From contig NZ_CP108513.1 of assembly GCF_035989285.1 (NCBI RefSeq), positions 6,076,001 through 6,140,000 of the forward strand: a DNA stretch of 64,000 nucleotides, given 5' to 3'. A program made the position numbers and the translations under genes. Positions 8,126-17,199 of the stretch are shown here, one piece after another (position 1 is the first letter of the stretch; each line of letters opens with the position of its first letter). Under the pieces are notes generated by a model that saw nothing but the letters and a program-made list of their open reading frames with translations, did no database searches and was not told the origin of the DNA. The DNA is from Streptomyces sp. NBC_01235 (lineage in GTDB: Bacteria > Actinomycetota > Actinomycetes > Streptomycetales > Streptomycetaceae).

Positions 8126-8183
8126 GGTGGCAGTCAGCGAGAAAGCCAGGCGCGACCAGCTGATAGAGAGAGACAGGTAGGCG

Positions 8184-8900
8184 GTGTCGAGCGGAATCGA
8201 CTCAGCGGACGTGGAGGAAATCCAACAGTCCGAATCCGGTCCGGCCACGCGGGAATGTCCTGACGTCATGGCCGCGCCTCCCGGACAGCCGAGAAGTGCC
8301 CGTGCACTGAAAGCCGGGCTGTGCACCGCCGTGGTCCTGTGCCTGGCGGCGAGTTTCGTCCACGTCATTCTGGTTTTCCTCCACGTGGCACCGGCCAACC
8401 CCGTCTCAAAGCGGTACAGCCCGCTGATCAACGCGTGGGTGTACCCCTTCTTCGAACAGAATTGGCGGCTCTTCGCCCCGGACCCCGAATCCGTCAACCG
8501 GCAGATTCTGGCGAGAACAGCCCACACCGGCTCCGACGGATCGGTTCAGGTGAGTCCCTGGTTCGACCTCACCGCCGTGGACAGTTCCGCCGTCGAACAT
8601 CATCCGTTTCCGAGCCACACGGCACAGAACATGCTGCGCCGCGCCTGGGCCGGCTACGTCGACTCGCACGGAGGAGACGACAAGTCACGAACGGAACGCG
8701 CCCTGATGCTGCAGAAGTACCTGAGCAACATCGCCGCGGACCGCGTCGCCGCCCACCACCGCGGCACCTTCGACTTCATTCAGCTCCGCGTCGTCACCTT
8801 GCCCATCGCCGCGCCCGGCCCCGCCGCCGGCAATCGCCCGCCGACGCCGGTCGAGAACCGGCTCCTGCCCTGGTGGAAGGTGACCCGCCATGGAAAATGA
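8184..8900 (+). CDS. DUF5819 family membrane-anchored protein
   Basis: 238 residues from GTG 8184. One N-terminal membrane helix (about residues 45-65, TAVVLCLAASFVHVILVFLH) follows a hydrophilic cytoplasmic tail. Then comes the family landmark WVYPFFEQNWRLFAPDP, followed by a soluble part. Families with this pattern are annotated DUF5819 and typically sit next to an HTTM membrane protein, as here: the next gene starts inside this one (11-bp overlap), so the two are translationally coupled. The pair resembles membrane components related to the DoxX/gamma-carboxylase area, but no reaction is established. Confidence 0.8.
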   Translation: MSSGIDSADVEEIQQSESGPATRECPDVMAAPPGQPRSARALKAGLCTAVVLCLAASFVHVILVFLHVAPANPVSKRYSPLINAWVYPFFEQNWRLFAPDPESVNRQILARTAHTGSDGSVQVSPWFDLTAVDSSAVEHHPFPSHTAQNMLRRAWAGYVDSHGGDDKSRTERALMLQKYLSNIAADRVAAHHRGTFDFIQLRVVTLPIAAPGPAAGNRPPTPVENRLLPWWKVTRHGK

Positions 8901-10071
8901 GGCGCGGGGGACCGCGTCCGCCGGCGTCGACCGGTGGCTCGCCGACCGGATCACCGCCGTGTGGAACCTCCTGACCGGCCGCCCGGTGTCCCTGTACGCG
9001 GCGTCGGTGCTGCGCATCGGCTACGGACTGCTCTACCTGGTCTTTCTGCTGCGCGAGTTCCCGCACCGTGACGAGATCTGGGGCCCCGGCTCTCCGTGGA
9101 CGCCCGCCTTGGCCCACCAGCTCTTCGAGCAGACGGGCTGGTTCAGCATCCTGACCCTGTCCGACAGCCGCGCCTGCTTCGAGCTCTGCTACGGGCTGGC
9201 CCTCGTCACCTCCGCACTGTTCATGCTGGGCTGGCGGACCCGCGTCACGTCCGTCCTCTTCGCCGTCGTGGTGACCTCGTTCCACGCGCGGGCGATCTTC
9301 ATGACGGACGGGGGCGACAACCTGGTCCTGCTGATGTCCGTCTACCTCGTCCTCACCGCCTGCGGACGACGCTGGTCCCTGGACGCGCGCAGAAACGCGC
9401 TGAAGACGGTTCGTGCGGGCGACGCGCCGGAACGGCCGAGGAGCCCCTTCACCCGGCAAGTCCGCGATGCCCGAACCACCTTGACCACGACGGTGCACAA
9501 CTGCGGCATGTTCGTCATCGCGGCACAGGTCTGCTTCCTCTACGGGTCAGCCGGCCTGTACAAGGTGCAGGGCGGTTCCTGGGGCGGCGGCACCGCGCTC
9601 CACTACGTCCTGAACCTCGAACTCTTCCGACCCTGGCCCGCCGTCTCCCACTTCGTGGACGAGCACACGCTCCTGGTCGCCGTCGCCGGCTACATGACCG
9701 TGCTCTTGCAGGTGGCCTTCCCGTTCGTGCTCTTCGGCAGGCTCAAATACCCCGTACTCGCCATGCTGCTGGGCATGCACATCGGCATCGCCGCACTCAT
9801 GGGGCTGCCTCTCTTCTCCGGCGCGATGATCGTCGCGGATGCAGTGTTCCTTCCCGACCGCTTCTACACCTTCCTGCCTCACCTCTGCCGACGCGCGGTG
9901 CGGCGGACGGACAGCAGCCGGCCGACACCCGGACGAGCGGCAGGCCCCGGAGCCGTACCCGTGCAAGGCGGGCCCGGCGGCGCACGTGGATCGAAGCATC
10001 GCGTCATGCTCCCGCCAGGGCGGAAACACACCGCCCCCGAGCCCGCGTCCCCCCAGGTCCCCCCTGATTAG
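8890..10071 (+). CDS. HTTM-domain polytopic membrane protein
   Basis: 393 residues, ATG 8890 inside the end of the DUF5819 gene. Several membrane segments are visible: SVLRIGYGLLYLVFLL, FELCYGLALVTSALFMLGW, VTSVLFAVVVTSFHARAIFM, MFVIAAQVCFLYGSAGLYKV, LLVAVAGYMTVLLQVAFPFV and ALMGLPLFSGAMIVADAVFL. Segments such as GDNLVLLMSVYLVL, GLYKVQGGSWGGGTALHYVL and the FPF motif are typical of HTTM (horizontally transferred transmembrane) proteins related to vitamin-K-dependent gamma-carboxylase. The carboxylase itself is not shown to be active in such short homologues. The last 60 residues are Pro/Arg-rich and cytoplasmic. Confidence 0.82.
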   Translation: MENEARGTASAGVDRWLADRITAVWNLLTGRPVSLYAASVLRIGYGLLYLVFLLREFPHRDEIWGPGSPWTPALAHQLFEQTGWFSILTLSDSRACFELCYGLALVTSALFMLGWRTRVTSVLFAVVVTSFHARAIFMTDGGDNLVLLMSVYLVLTACGRRWSLDARRNALKTVRAGDAPERPRSPFTRQVRDARTTLTTTVHNCGMFVIAAQVCFLYGSAGLYKVQGGSWGGGTALHYVLNLELFRPWPAVSHFVDEHTLLVAVAGYMTVLLQVAFPFVLFGRLKYPVLAMLLGMHIGIAALMGLPLFSGAMIVADAVFLPDRFYTFLPHLCRRAVRRTDSSRPTPGRAAGPGAVPVQGGPGGARGSKHRVMLPPGRKHTAPEPASPQVPPD

Positions 10072-10232
10072 GGCACGCAGAGGACACTACGAGTCGCGAG
10101 AGTCCGGGCCGACGCCATGCGTCCGTCGGCCCGTCACCATGATTGTCCCCGCTCATGGCGCCCCGGCCGGGCTTGTCCAGCCGACAGTCGTGTTGACGCA
10201 GAGGTTCGTCGTCGCCGGACCGACATGCCGGG

Positions 10233-10853
10233 TCACACTCCGATGAAGCTCACTGTTTCTCTCATGTCCGCCCGCCCGGTACGCAGCCGTGGCACGCCTT
10301 CCTTCTCGAATCCCACCGAGACACCGCAGAACAGTACGAGCCCGTCATCGGCTCCGACTGCCTGGCCGACAGTCCTGCGATACATCGTCCACATCACCTG
10401 GGGGCAGCTGTGCAACCCTTCGGCCCTCAGCAACAGCATGACCGTCTGCAAGTACATCCCCGCGTCCCCCCACTGGCCGGGGCCCATCGTCCGGTCGAGG
10501 TAGCAGAACAGTACGACCGGCGCCCCGAACGCCTCCGAGTTCAAGGCGGCGATCTTCATGGGCCTGTCGGGATCGTCGCGCTCGATTCCCAGTGCCTTGT
10601 ACCGCTGGGCTGCCGCGGCAAAAAAGCGGTCCAGATAGGGCGGGGCCAGTTCGGCCGGGTACATCGGGTACTCCCGCTCAGCACCCGGGTCCGCCGCCAG
10701 TGCCCTGGCCGTGGCGCGTCTCTTCAGTTCGGTCAAGGGCTCACCGGTCACGACATCCACATGCCACGGCTGGAGGTTCCCGCTCGAGGCTGACCCGCAG
10801 TCCCCCGACTTCGCCGAGCCGGCCTTCCTGCTGAGCCGGGGCGGCTTGGACAC
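10233..10853 (-). pseudogene. N-terminally truncated nitroreductase
   Basis: The frame from about residue 24 onward matches FMN-dependent nitroreductases: SSGNLQPWHVDVVTGEPL, then a long helical insert, NSEAFGAPVVLFCYLDR, GQWGDAGMYLQTVMLLLRAE, GLHSCPQVMW and a C-terminal VSVGFEKEGVPRLRTGR. The family normally begins with a helix carrying RRSxRxF, which contributes the FMN-phosphate site, about 35-45 residues before the NLQPW motif. Here that part is replaced by an unrelated basic stretch with no family similarity. The gene therefore looks 5'-deleted and probably inactive, though the body is still open. The alternative is a real start somewhere in the altered region. Confidence 0.65.
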
Positions 10854-11248
10854 CGTCCGTCCTCCGAGAACGGCCCTACTGCTGGTGATGCGTCACCGAG
10901 GGCCGCCCCGGACTGCGGGCCAGGCGCGGCCGGATGATCAGGTTCGAGGTCGGCCTGCGTCGGTACGCCGTGGTTCTCCTCTCGGCGCCCGCGGTTCTGA
11001 TCCTCACCTCCGTTGCGCCGGCCGGTCACGGCCCCGTGATGCCGGCAGCCGGCCGAGCCGGGTGAGCTCGTCGGCCGGATGCCGACGGACGAGGCGGCGC
11101 TCGTCATCGGCCCGTCCGCCTGGCTCAGCCGTGCACGAGGAGCCTGTGCACGGGGCCCGGGCCGGGTCAGGTCACCTGGGTGACGGGGCGAGGCCGCGGT
11201 GTGTGAGGGTGGGCTCCGCTGAGCCGACTGCGTAAGTAGGGGGTTGAT
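10854..11248. other. Intergenic region with a short ORF remnant
   Basis: Nearly 400 bp with no gene I can support. A 43-codon frame from an ATG near 10937 encodes a hydrophobic segment (YAVVLLSAPAVLILTSVAPA) and may be the leftover 5' end of a secreted-protein gene. The region also presumably once held the missing start of the nitroreductase. A GTG with weak upstream purines begins the next gene at 11249. Confidence 0.3.
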
Positions 11249-12310
11249 GTGAGCCAGGTGCTCTATGGCGAGCGGTCGTGGAATCCGCTGGCGCGGACCG
11301 TGGAGTTGACCGAGGACCGGCTGCGGCGCGGCGCCAGGACGACGCCGCTGAGTGAGCTGAACCTCGGCGCCATGGCTGAGGCGTTCCAGCGGGGGTGCTG
11401 GCTCGGGGGCGGCGGGGCGGAGCGCCCGATGGAGCGGCTGGCGGAGGGGACCGGGGTCATCCCGGTGACCCGCGTCACCGGCACCGCCACGCCGGTGAGG
11501 GTGCGGCAGGCCGCCGAGTTCGCCCGCAAGCTGGGGGAGTTGGCGGTACGGCGGTGCGGCGGACCCGACCAGGTGGCCGCCCTGGCGGCCCAGGCCCGGG
11601 TCGAGGGCGTACCGCTGTGGATCGCGCGGCGGTTCGCGCCGGGGCCCGCCGGGCCGATCACCGTCGCCGTGGACCGGCGCCTGGTGCGTGTGGACGTCTG
11701 GGGACCACACGCCCCTGTCGTACGGATCCGAGCGCCGCACGGCTTCCACCCCGACGTCCCCGAACCGTCCAAGGGCCTGCGTCTGACGGTCGACGACGTC
11801 ACGGCGGAGCTCGCACTGAAGAAGAAGCTGCGCAAGTCCAAGAGTTCCGTGGAGGTGCGACTGCGCGGGCAGCGCTGGGTGCTGCGGCGCGAGAACGCGG
11901 CGAGTTCGTGGCTGCTGCGCGACGAACGGCGAGTGGCCCTGCTGGCGCGTCCCCCGCGCCGGCCGGTGCCCGAGCCGGGCACGGTTCTGCTGCCGCTGGC
12001 CCCCCTGCGGTACGAGAGCCCCGACCCGCTGGATGCTGTCATGGCGCATGCCTTCGCCGTTGCCTTCGGGCTCGGGGACACGACGGGCCTGGCACGGTTC
12101 CGGTCGGAGCGTCGCCCGGTGAACGGGGGCGAGTCGATCGCCGTCGACGAAGGGTGGGACCGTCCCTGGTTCAGCAACCTCGGGAAGGGGAGCGACGACA
12201 ACGAACCCGGCGGTGGCGACGGCTGGGGCGCGGACGGCGGCGACAGCGGGGACGCCGGTGGGGGTGACGGCGGAGGTGACGGCGGAGGCGGTGACGGCGG
12301 CGGCGACTAG
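11249..12310 (+). CDS. Hypothetical protein with Gly/Asp-rich tail, 353 aa
   Basis: GTG 11249 to a stop at 12308-12310. The body (residues 1 to about 300) is soluble and mixed alpha/beta: ARTVELTEDRLRRGARTTPL, MAEAFQRGCWLGGGGAERPM, AAEFARKLGELAVRRCGGPD, a basic helix LALKKKLRKSKSSVEVRLRG and WVLRRENAASSWLLRDERRV, which looks like a small beta-sandwich or scramblase-like element. The last 45 residues are repeats of GGGD/GGD, a tail common in Streptomyces proteins of unknown role. No signal peptide or membrane helix. I do not recognise a named domain. High third-position GC along the whole frame supports it as a real gene. Confidence 0.7.
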   Translation: MSQVLYGERSWNPLARTVELTEDRLRRGARTTPLSELNLGAMAEAFQRGCWLGGGGAERPMERLAEGTGVIPVTRVTGTATPVRVRQAAEFARKLGELAVRRCGGPDQVAALAAQARVEGVPLWIARRFAPGPAGPITVAVDRRLVRVDVWGPHAPVVRIRAPHGFHPDVPEPSKGLRLTVDDVTAELALKKKLRKSKSSVEVRLRGQRWVLRRENAASSWLLRDERRVALLARPPRRPVPEPGTVLLPLAPLRYESPDPLDAVMAHAFAVAFGLGDTTGLARFRSERRPVNGGESIAVDEGWDRPWFSNLGKGSDDNEPGGGDGWGADGGDSGDAGGGDGGGDGGGGDGGGD

Positions 12311-12468
12311 ATGTTCTTCGCAGCTTCCGAGCTGTGGGTGTTGACGCCGGATCCGGCTGCCAGGCTCATGCGCAGCGGAAGGGCGGTGAGCACGACAAAG
12401 ACGCCCGAAGACGGTGATGGGCACGTCCGACGTGCGCGGCCTCCGGTCACCATGTCTGGCCGTCCTGG

Positions 12469-12834
12469 TCAGATCCGGTCCGTCAGGTCCTCCGCGAACA
12501 CCTGCGACAGAGGCTGCGGCCCCACGTACTGCTGGCAGTTGCACTGGCCGGCCTCGTAGCGCAGCGGCTTCTTGTTCTCGTCCCAGGCCGTCGGCACTTC
12601 GACGCGCTCGTGGCACCGGCCTTGCTTGTCGTGCTTGGCGAGGTGGTGCGTGCAACCGCAGACCGCCTCCGGCGGCTTGGTCGCGGCCTCGACGGCCAAA
12701 CGTTCCTGCTTCCCCGCCTCCAGCAACTGCAACTTCCGTTCATGCCGATTGCGCAGTGCAGTGCGGACGTTGTCGGCCACCCATGCGAAGCCACCCGTCC
12801 AGAAGGCGATGAGAACCCACCAGAACCAGTCCAC
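12469..12834 (-). CDS. Small membrane-anchored Cys-rich protein, 121 aa
   Basis: The start is best placed at GTG 12832-12834, because GGGGAAGGGG lies about 5 bp upstream; the ATG 36 bp further up lacks such a site. The product begins with a membrane helix (WFWWVLIAFWTGGFAWVADN), then a charged helix RTALRNRHERKLQLLEAGKQ. Next is a Cys/His cluster VCGCTHHLAKHDKQGRCHER and a later CNCQQYVG, six Cys and several His that could bind zinc. It is probably cytoplasm-facing behind the anchor. Function unknown; the gene stands alone between 11249-12310 and the serine hydrolase. Confidence 0.7.
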   Translation of the reverse strand: MDWFWWVLIAFWTGGFAWVADNVRTALRNRHERKLQLLEAGKQERLAVEAATKPPEAVCGCTHHLAKHDKQGRCHERVEVPTAWDENKKPLRYEAGQCNCQQYVGPQPLSQVFAEDLTDRI

Positions 12835-13141
12835 CAGTTGCCCCTTCCCCCTGTCCTGCCGAGCCAGCATAGATGGCTCTTGACGCGCCTTCGCCCTGTC
12901 GCGCAGGCATCGGACACAGCTTCTGGCACGTGAGGACGGAACAGGAGAAGGCCCTCGAGGGCCACTTGGAGCCGGCGATCGCCTGCCCGACCAGGGCCGG
13001 CAGGAACGCGACGTTGTCGGGGTGCGGTCAGGGTTCGCTCAGGGGTGTTCCCTGATGAGCTGGGCCGTCGGGTTGCAAGAAACTCGTGACCGGGCCGTTC
13101 GACCGCCGGTCTCACCCGCCACCGCTTTGGAGAGCCATACT

Positions 13142-14392
13142 GTGAACTGCTCTGCCGTTCGAACCCGTTGGTCCACCGTGGCCGCGTCCGGCACTGTGCT
13201 GGTTGCCCTGGCCGCGGGTATGGCCGCTCCGGCCTCCGCCGCCGCCTCGGCTCCAGCGCCCGCCGCCGCGACCGGAGCGCCGCTGCCCGGGCTCGACCCG
13301 GCCAAGCTCCAGGCAGCCATCGGTGGCCTGCCGAACGCGGACGTCACCGGCGCGCTGCTGCGGATCACCGGTCGCGCAGGCCACTGGTCGGGCACCTCCG
13401 GCGTGGGCGACCTGGAGACCGGTCAGGGCGTCCCGCCCAACGCGCACATACGGATCGGCAGTATTTCCAAGGTCTTCACCGCCACCATCGTTCTCCAGCT
13501 CGCCGCCGAGCACCGGATCGACCTGGACAAGCCGGTCCAGCAGTACCTGCCGGGGGTCCTGCCCGCCGACCTTCCGTCCGTCGAGGTCGGCCAGCTGCTC
13601 AACCACACCAGCGGCCTGCCGCGCGGCGCCGCCAGCGCGGATTTCGGCGACGGCAGCCCCGAGTGGTTCGCCGCCAACCGCCTCAAGAGCTTCACCCCGC
13701 AGCAGGTGATCGACCTGATGACAGGCCGGCCGATGCAGTTCGCGCCGGGCACCGCGCAGCAGTACAACGGGATGAACTACTACGTCGCCGGCCTGCTGGT
13801 CGAGAAGATCACTGGGAACACCTTCGCCCACGAGGTGCGATCTCGGATCACCCGGCCCCTCGGACTGCACGACACCCACGTCCCGGACGCCGACGACCCG
13901 CGCCTGCCCGGCCCGCACTCCCACGGCTACCTGGCGGTCACGTCCTCGGACGGCACCACGCACCCGGTGGACGTCACCGAACAGAGCCCCTGGCCCTGGG
14001 CCGAGGGCGGCATGATCTCCACTCCCGCCGACCTCGACCGTTTCATGACCGCTCTCGTCCGCGGCCGTTTCCTCCCGCCGGCCCAGCAGGCGGAACTCTT
14101 CACCGTCCCCGACGTCCCCAGCTTCCACAGCAGCCAGTGCCGCACCGAGGCCGACGCCGGCCGTGCCTGCATGACCATGGGCATCATGAGGGTGAAGGCC
14201 TCCAACGGTGTCGTGGTCTGGGGCAAGACCGGCTCCCGCCCCGGCTGCACCAGCGGTGTGTTCGTCACCCGCGACCTCTCCCGCAAGATCGTCTACTCGG
14301 TCGACCCGACCAACCTCAACGGCACCGAGATGCGCTACATCCAGCAGATCGCCGCCGCCTCCTTCGGCACCGTGGTCCCGTCCACGAACTGA
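13142..14392 (+). CDS. Secreted serine hydrolase of the beta-lactamase / D-Ala-D-Ala carboxypeptidase family
   Basis: 416 residues from GTG 13142 with GGAGAG 7 bp upstream. Signal peptide residues 1 to about 35 (core VAASGTVLVALAAGMAAPAS, cleavage near ASA). The class-C/R61-type serine signatures are complete: SxxK as S107-I-S-K110 in GSISKVFTAT, YxN as YNG in QQYNGMNYYVAG, and the third motif as GKTGSRPG near the C-terminus. QLLNHTSGLP and the ISTPADLDRFMTAL segment are also typical. Such enzymes are exported peptidoglycan DD-carboxypeptidases, D-aminopeptidases or esterases. True beta-lactamase activity is possible but not indicated. It is monocistronic. Confidence 0.9.
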   Translation: MNCSAVRTRWSTVAASGTVLVALAAGMAAPASAAASAPAPAAATGAPLPGLDPAKLQAAIGGLPNADVTGALLRITGRAGHWSGTSGVGDLETGQGVPPNAHIRIGSISKVFTATIVLQLAAEHRIDLDKPVQQYLPGVLPADLPSVEVGQLLNHTSGLPRGAASADFGDGSPEWFAANRLKSFTPQQVIDLMTGRPMQFAPGTAQQYNGMNYYVAGLLVEKITGNTFAHEVRSRITRPLGLHDTHVPDADDPRLPGPHSHGYLAVTSSDGTTHPVDVTEQSPWPWAEGGMISTPADLDRFMTALVRGRFLPPAQQAELFTVPDVPSFHSSQCRTEADAGRACMTMGIMRVKASNGVVVWGKTGSRPGCTSGVFVTRDLSRKIVYSVDPTNLNGTEMRYIQQIAAASFGTVVPSTN

Positions 14393-14741
14393 CCCCCGAA
14401 GAGCCGACGCCTTGCGTGAGGCAGGTCCTCCTTTGGCGTCCCCTGGTGGACCGGTTCAAGGCATCGGAACCGCGGCACGTCAAGAAGCTGAGCCCGTGAG
14501 CGGCGATGGGCCGAAGCCCCGGATCATGCCGGCCCAGAGGGACGTGGCGGTCGCATGGGGGCGACCAATGCCCTCGTGTTCCGGATCGAGCATGACGAGG
14601 TCGCCATGCTCAATCCCTTCGCGAGCCATGGCGCCGCACCGCAACCGCAGTGGCCGAAAATGTGTCTCTCAACGCGTGGCCAGAGGGTGAAGCTCCCGAG
14701 CGGGTGAGACTCCGGTGGCACGGCGACCTTGGGGGGTCGGA
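14393..14741. other. Intergenic region, no gene recognised
   Basis: About 350 bp between the serine hydrolase and the kinase. I see no gene with convincing codon bias, no tRNA and no clear hairpin. It presumably carries the kinase promoter; GGGGGGTCGG immediately precedes the kinase ATG. Confidence 0.4.
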
Positions 14742-16379
14742 ATGAGCACGTGGGCGGTGCCCGGATACACCGAGTCACTGGAACTTGGATCAGGGGCAAG
14801 CGGGCGGGTCGTACTGGCCGTGCACGAGGAGACCGGCGTTCCGGTCGCGGTGAAGTACCTCAGCGAATCACTGCGCACCCGGCCGGGCTTCGTGCACGGG
14901 TTCAGGGCGGAGGCGCGGCTGCTCGGCGGCCTGGAGAGCCCGTACGTCTCCGTGTTGTACGAGTACGTCGAGAGCCCGGACGGCGCGGCCATCGTGATGG
15001 AGCTGGTGGACGGTGTCTCGTTGCGGGCCCTGCTGACCGGACAGGGCCCGCTCGATCCCGAGGCCGCGCTCGTGGTCCTGAAGGGATCGCTGCTCGGTCT
15101 GGCCGACGCGCACCGCGTCGGCGTCGTCCACCGCGACTACAAGCCGGAGAACGTCCTGGTCGTACCGGACGGATCCTCCAAGCTCGTCGACTTCGGGATC
15201 GCGGCGGACGCCGGTACCAGCGCCGGAGCGGCGGGAACCCCCTCCTACATGGCCCCGGAGCAGTGGACCGGCGCGCCCGCCTCTCCCTCGGCGGACGTGT
15301 ATGCGGCCACCGCCACGTTCTTCGAGTGCCTGACGGGCCACAAGCCGTACACCGGTGACAATCTCGCCGAACTCGCGCTGCAGCACGTCGACGCGCCCGT
15401 CCCCGCCGAGGAGGTTCCCGAGGCGGTGCGGGAGCTGGTGCGGCGCGGTCTGGCCAAGGATCCGGAGGAACGGCCCACGCACGCCGAGGCGTTCGTCTCG
15501 GAACTGGAGGCGGCCGCCGGCGCCGCATACGGGCCCGACTGGGAGGAACGCGGCCGCGGCCGGCTGGCCGCGCTGGTGGCCCTGCTGCCGCTGTTGCTGC
15601 CCTCGGCCCGCGGTACCTCGCGGACCACCACGGACAACGCGCGCACCGTCCTGACCCGGCAACCAGGCCACGGCTGGGCGCGGTCGTGGCGGCCCGGCCG
15701 ACCGGGGATGCTCGTGTCCGGTGCGGCCGTGCTCCTGGGCATCCTCCTGTCCTACGGCATCCAGCACCCCCCGGGAGCGGCTCCGCGGCAGGTGGCTGAT
15801 GCCCTGGCCACCACCAGTGCCCAGCCCGGCGTGGAGTCGGAAGGGCCAGGCACTCCGACCGCGTCGGCCCACTCGTCCCCACCGCCGACGTCCACCGTGT
15901 CGCCCAGCCCGTCGTCCCCGGGTCCGGCGACCACCGGTTCCGGCGGGCCGTCGGCGTCCGCCACCACGGCTCCGGCCGAGGAGACGACGACGCCCGCAGG
16001 AGCGACCACCGAGGCGACGCCGACGACCGCTCCCCCCGCCTCGCCGACCGCTCCCGCTGTCAAGGACATCGCGGTGTCGGGCTTCCAGCAGACCGGTTCC
16101 ACGACCGCGACGGCGACCATGGTCATCAACACGGACGGCACCGGGCCGGTCTCTGTCACCGTCTCGTGGTTCACGGGCGACACCGGGGGACAGCTCGGCA
16201 ACCCGGACGGCGCGTCCCAGACCTTCGAGCGCAGCGGCGCCACCCAGTACACGCTCACCGTCGGCCACACCTTCCAAGGCACCGGCTGTTACTGGGCGGT
16301 GCAGGCCACGACCACTCCGGCCGCCGCCGACGGCGGCGCCTCGCAGCAACTCCTGACCAGGCGGTGTGAGATCCGATGA
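14742..16379 (+). CDS. Membrane-anchored Ser/Thr protein kinase (Hanks type)
   Basis: 545 residues from ATG 14742. Kinase domain residues 8 to about 265: glycine loop LGSGASGRVVLA, catalytic Lys38 in VAVKYL, catalytic loop VHRDYKPENV (Tyr in place of the usual Leu), metal site LVDFGIA, and MAPEQW with DVYAATATFFECLTGHKPY. A juxtamembrane stretch leads to one membrane helix (about residues 324-342, MLVSGAAVLLGILLSYGI). A Pro/Thr/Ser-rich linker and an Ig-like extracellular domain with a single pair of Cys (GCYW ... RRCEIR) follow. It resembles the Pkn family that senses cell-wall or surface signals, but has no PASTA repeats. The last 4 bp overlap the next gene, which has a related extracellular domain. 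Confidence 0.92.
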   Translation: MSTWAVPGYTESLELGSGASGRVVLAVHEETGVPVAVKYLSESLRTRPGFVHGFRAEARLLGGLESPYVSVLYEYVESPDGAAIVMELVDGVSLRALLTGQGPLDPEAALVVLKGSLLGLADAHRVGVVHRDYKPENVLVVPDGSSKLVDFGIAADAGTSAGAAGTPSYMAPEQWTGAPASPSADVYAATATFFECLTGHKPYTGDNLAELALQHVDAPVPAEEVPEAVRELVRRGLAKDPEERPTHAEAFVSELEAAAGAAYGPDWEERGRGRLAALVALLPLLLPSARGTSRTTTDNARTVLTRQPGHGWARSWRPGRPGMLVSGAAVLLGILLSYGIQHPPGAAPRQVADALATTSAQPGVESEGPGTPTASAHSSPPPTSTVSPSPSSPGPATTGSGGPSASATTAPAEETTTPAGATTEATPTTAPPASPTAPAVKDIAVSGFQQTGSTTATATMVINTDGTGPVSVTVSWFTGDTGGQLGNPDGASQTFERSGATQYTLTVGHTFQGTGCYWAVQATTTPAAADGGASQQLLTRRCEIR

Positions 16380-17116
16380 CCGCTCAGAACGACCGTGGTC
16401 CCGCGCCTGCCGAGGACTGCGAGCCCACCGAGGTGCTCGGCCCCACCGGCGAACACACCCGGAGTGACGAACGCGGCCCGGCCGACGATGAGTACAGCGC
16501 CACCGTGCTGGCCAGTCACTGGATCCAGAGGCCCGAGCCGGACGGTACCGACACTCTTGTCGGGCCGCCCTCCACGGAGACCCTGCCGACGCCGACGCCG
16601 CCGACGCGGCCGGATCGCACCGAAGGCACGGTGCTGCGCTTCGGCCCGGGGGTGACCGCCGCCGCCGTCGCGCACCGTACCCACAGGACGCTGCCCACCG
16701 TGCCGCCGCCCGTCGCGCCCCCGCGCCGCCGTCTGCGCAGACACGCTCTGCCCGCGCTGGTGCTGGTCGCCGTCATCGCGTTCCTCGCCTGGCAGCGCCT
16801 CGGGCCGTCCGTCGCGGTGCGCTCGGTGGCGGTCACGGCCCCGCCGACGGTTCTGGGATGCGACGACACCGCGGACGTCGTCGGCCTCGTCGCCACGAAC
16901 GGCCGGCCGGGCACGCTCTCCTACCGGTGGATCCGAAGCGACGGCACCGCCTCGGGCGTCCTGCGCGAAGTGGTGGCGCGGGGCCAGAAACAGGCACACC
17001 TGCACCTGCTGTGGACCTTCCAGGGCAAGGGCCGCTACACGGCACGGGTCGAACTGCGCCTCCTGACCCCCACCCAGCGCACGGTCACCACCCACTTCAC
17101 GTACCACTGCCTCTGA
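16376..17116 (+). CDS. Single-span membrane protein coupled to the kinase
   Basis: 246 residues; its ATG overlaps the kinase TGA (ATGA). The N-terminal 120 residues are hydrophilic and Thr/Pro-rich with TEVL and SATVL motifs, possible phosphorylation sites for the kinase. One helix follows (about residues 127-145, ALPALVLVAVIAFLAWQRLG), then an extracellular beta-rich domain. That domain, with LGCDDTADVVGLVATNGRPG, LSYRWIRSDG and the closing TVTTHFTYHCL, mirrors the kinase's own external domain (spacing of strands and two Cys). It is a probable kinase substrate or co-receptor; this is inferred from coupling and domain likeness. Confidence 0.7.
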   Translation: MTAQNDRGPAPAEDCEPTEVLGPTGEHTRSDERGPADDEYSATVLASHWIQRPEPDGTDTLVGPPSTETLPTPTPPTRPDRTEGTVLRFGPGVTAAAVAHRTHRTLPTVPPPVAPPRRRLRRHALPALVLVAVIAFLAWQRLGPSVAVRSVAVTAPPTVLGCDDTADVVGLVATNGRPGTLSYRWIRSDGTASGVLREVVARGQKQAHLHLLWTFQGKGRYTARVELRLLTPTQRTVTTHFTYHCL

Positions 17117-17199
17117 CCGGCCGTCAGCAAGAACCCACACGTCCATGACCCGGGGGGTTTGGAGCTGCTGCCGCTGAAGTGCGTTGAAGAGGGTTCTGG

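Noticed and set aside
10748..12655. Minus-strand frame of about 635 codons
   Set aside because: Product is Pro/Arg/His-rich and low in hydrophobic structure; the plus-strand 11249 gene explains the region with better codon bias.
13022..13141. Earlier start for the serine hydrolase
   Set aside because: The GTG at 13142 has GGAGAG 7 bp upstream and begins the signal peptide directly; the extra 40 residues would precede it without purpose.
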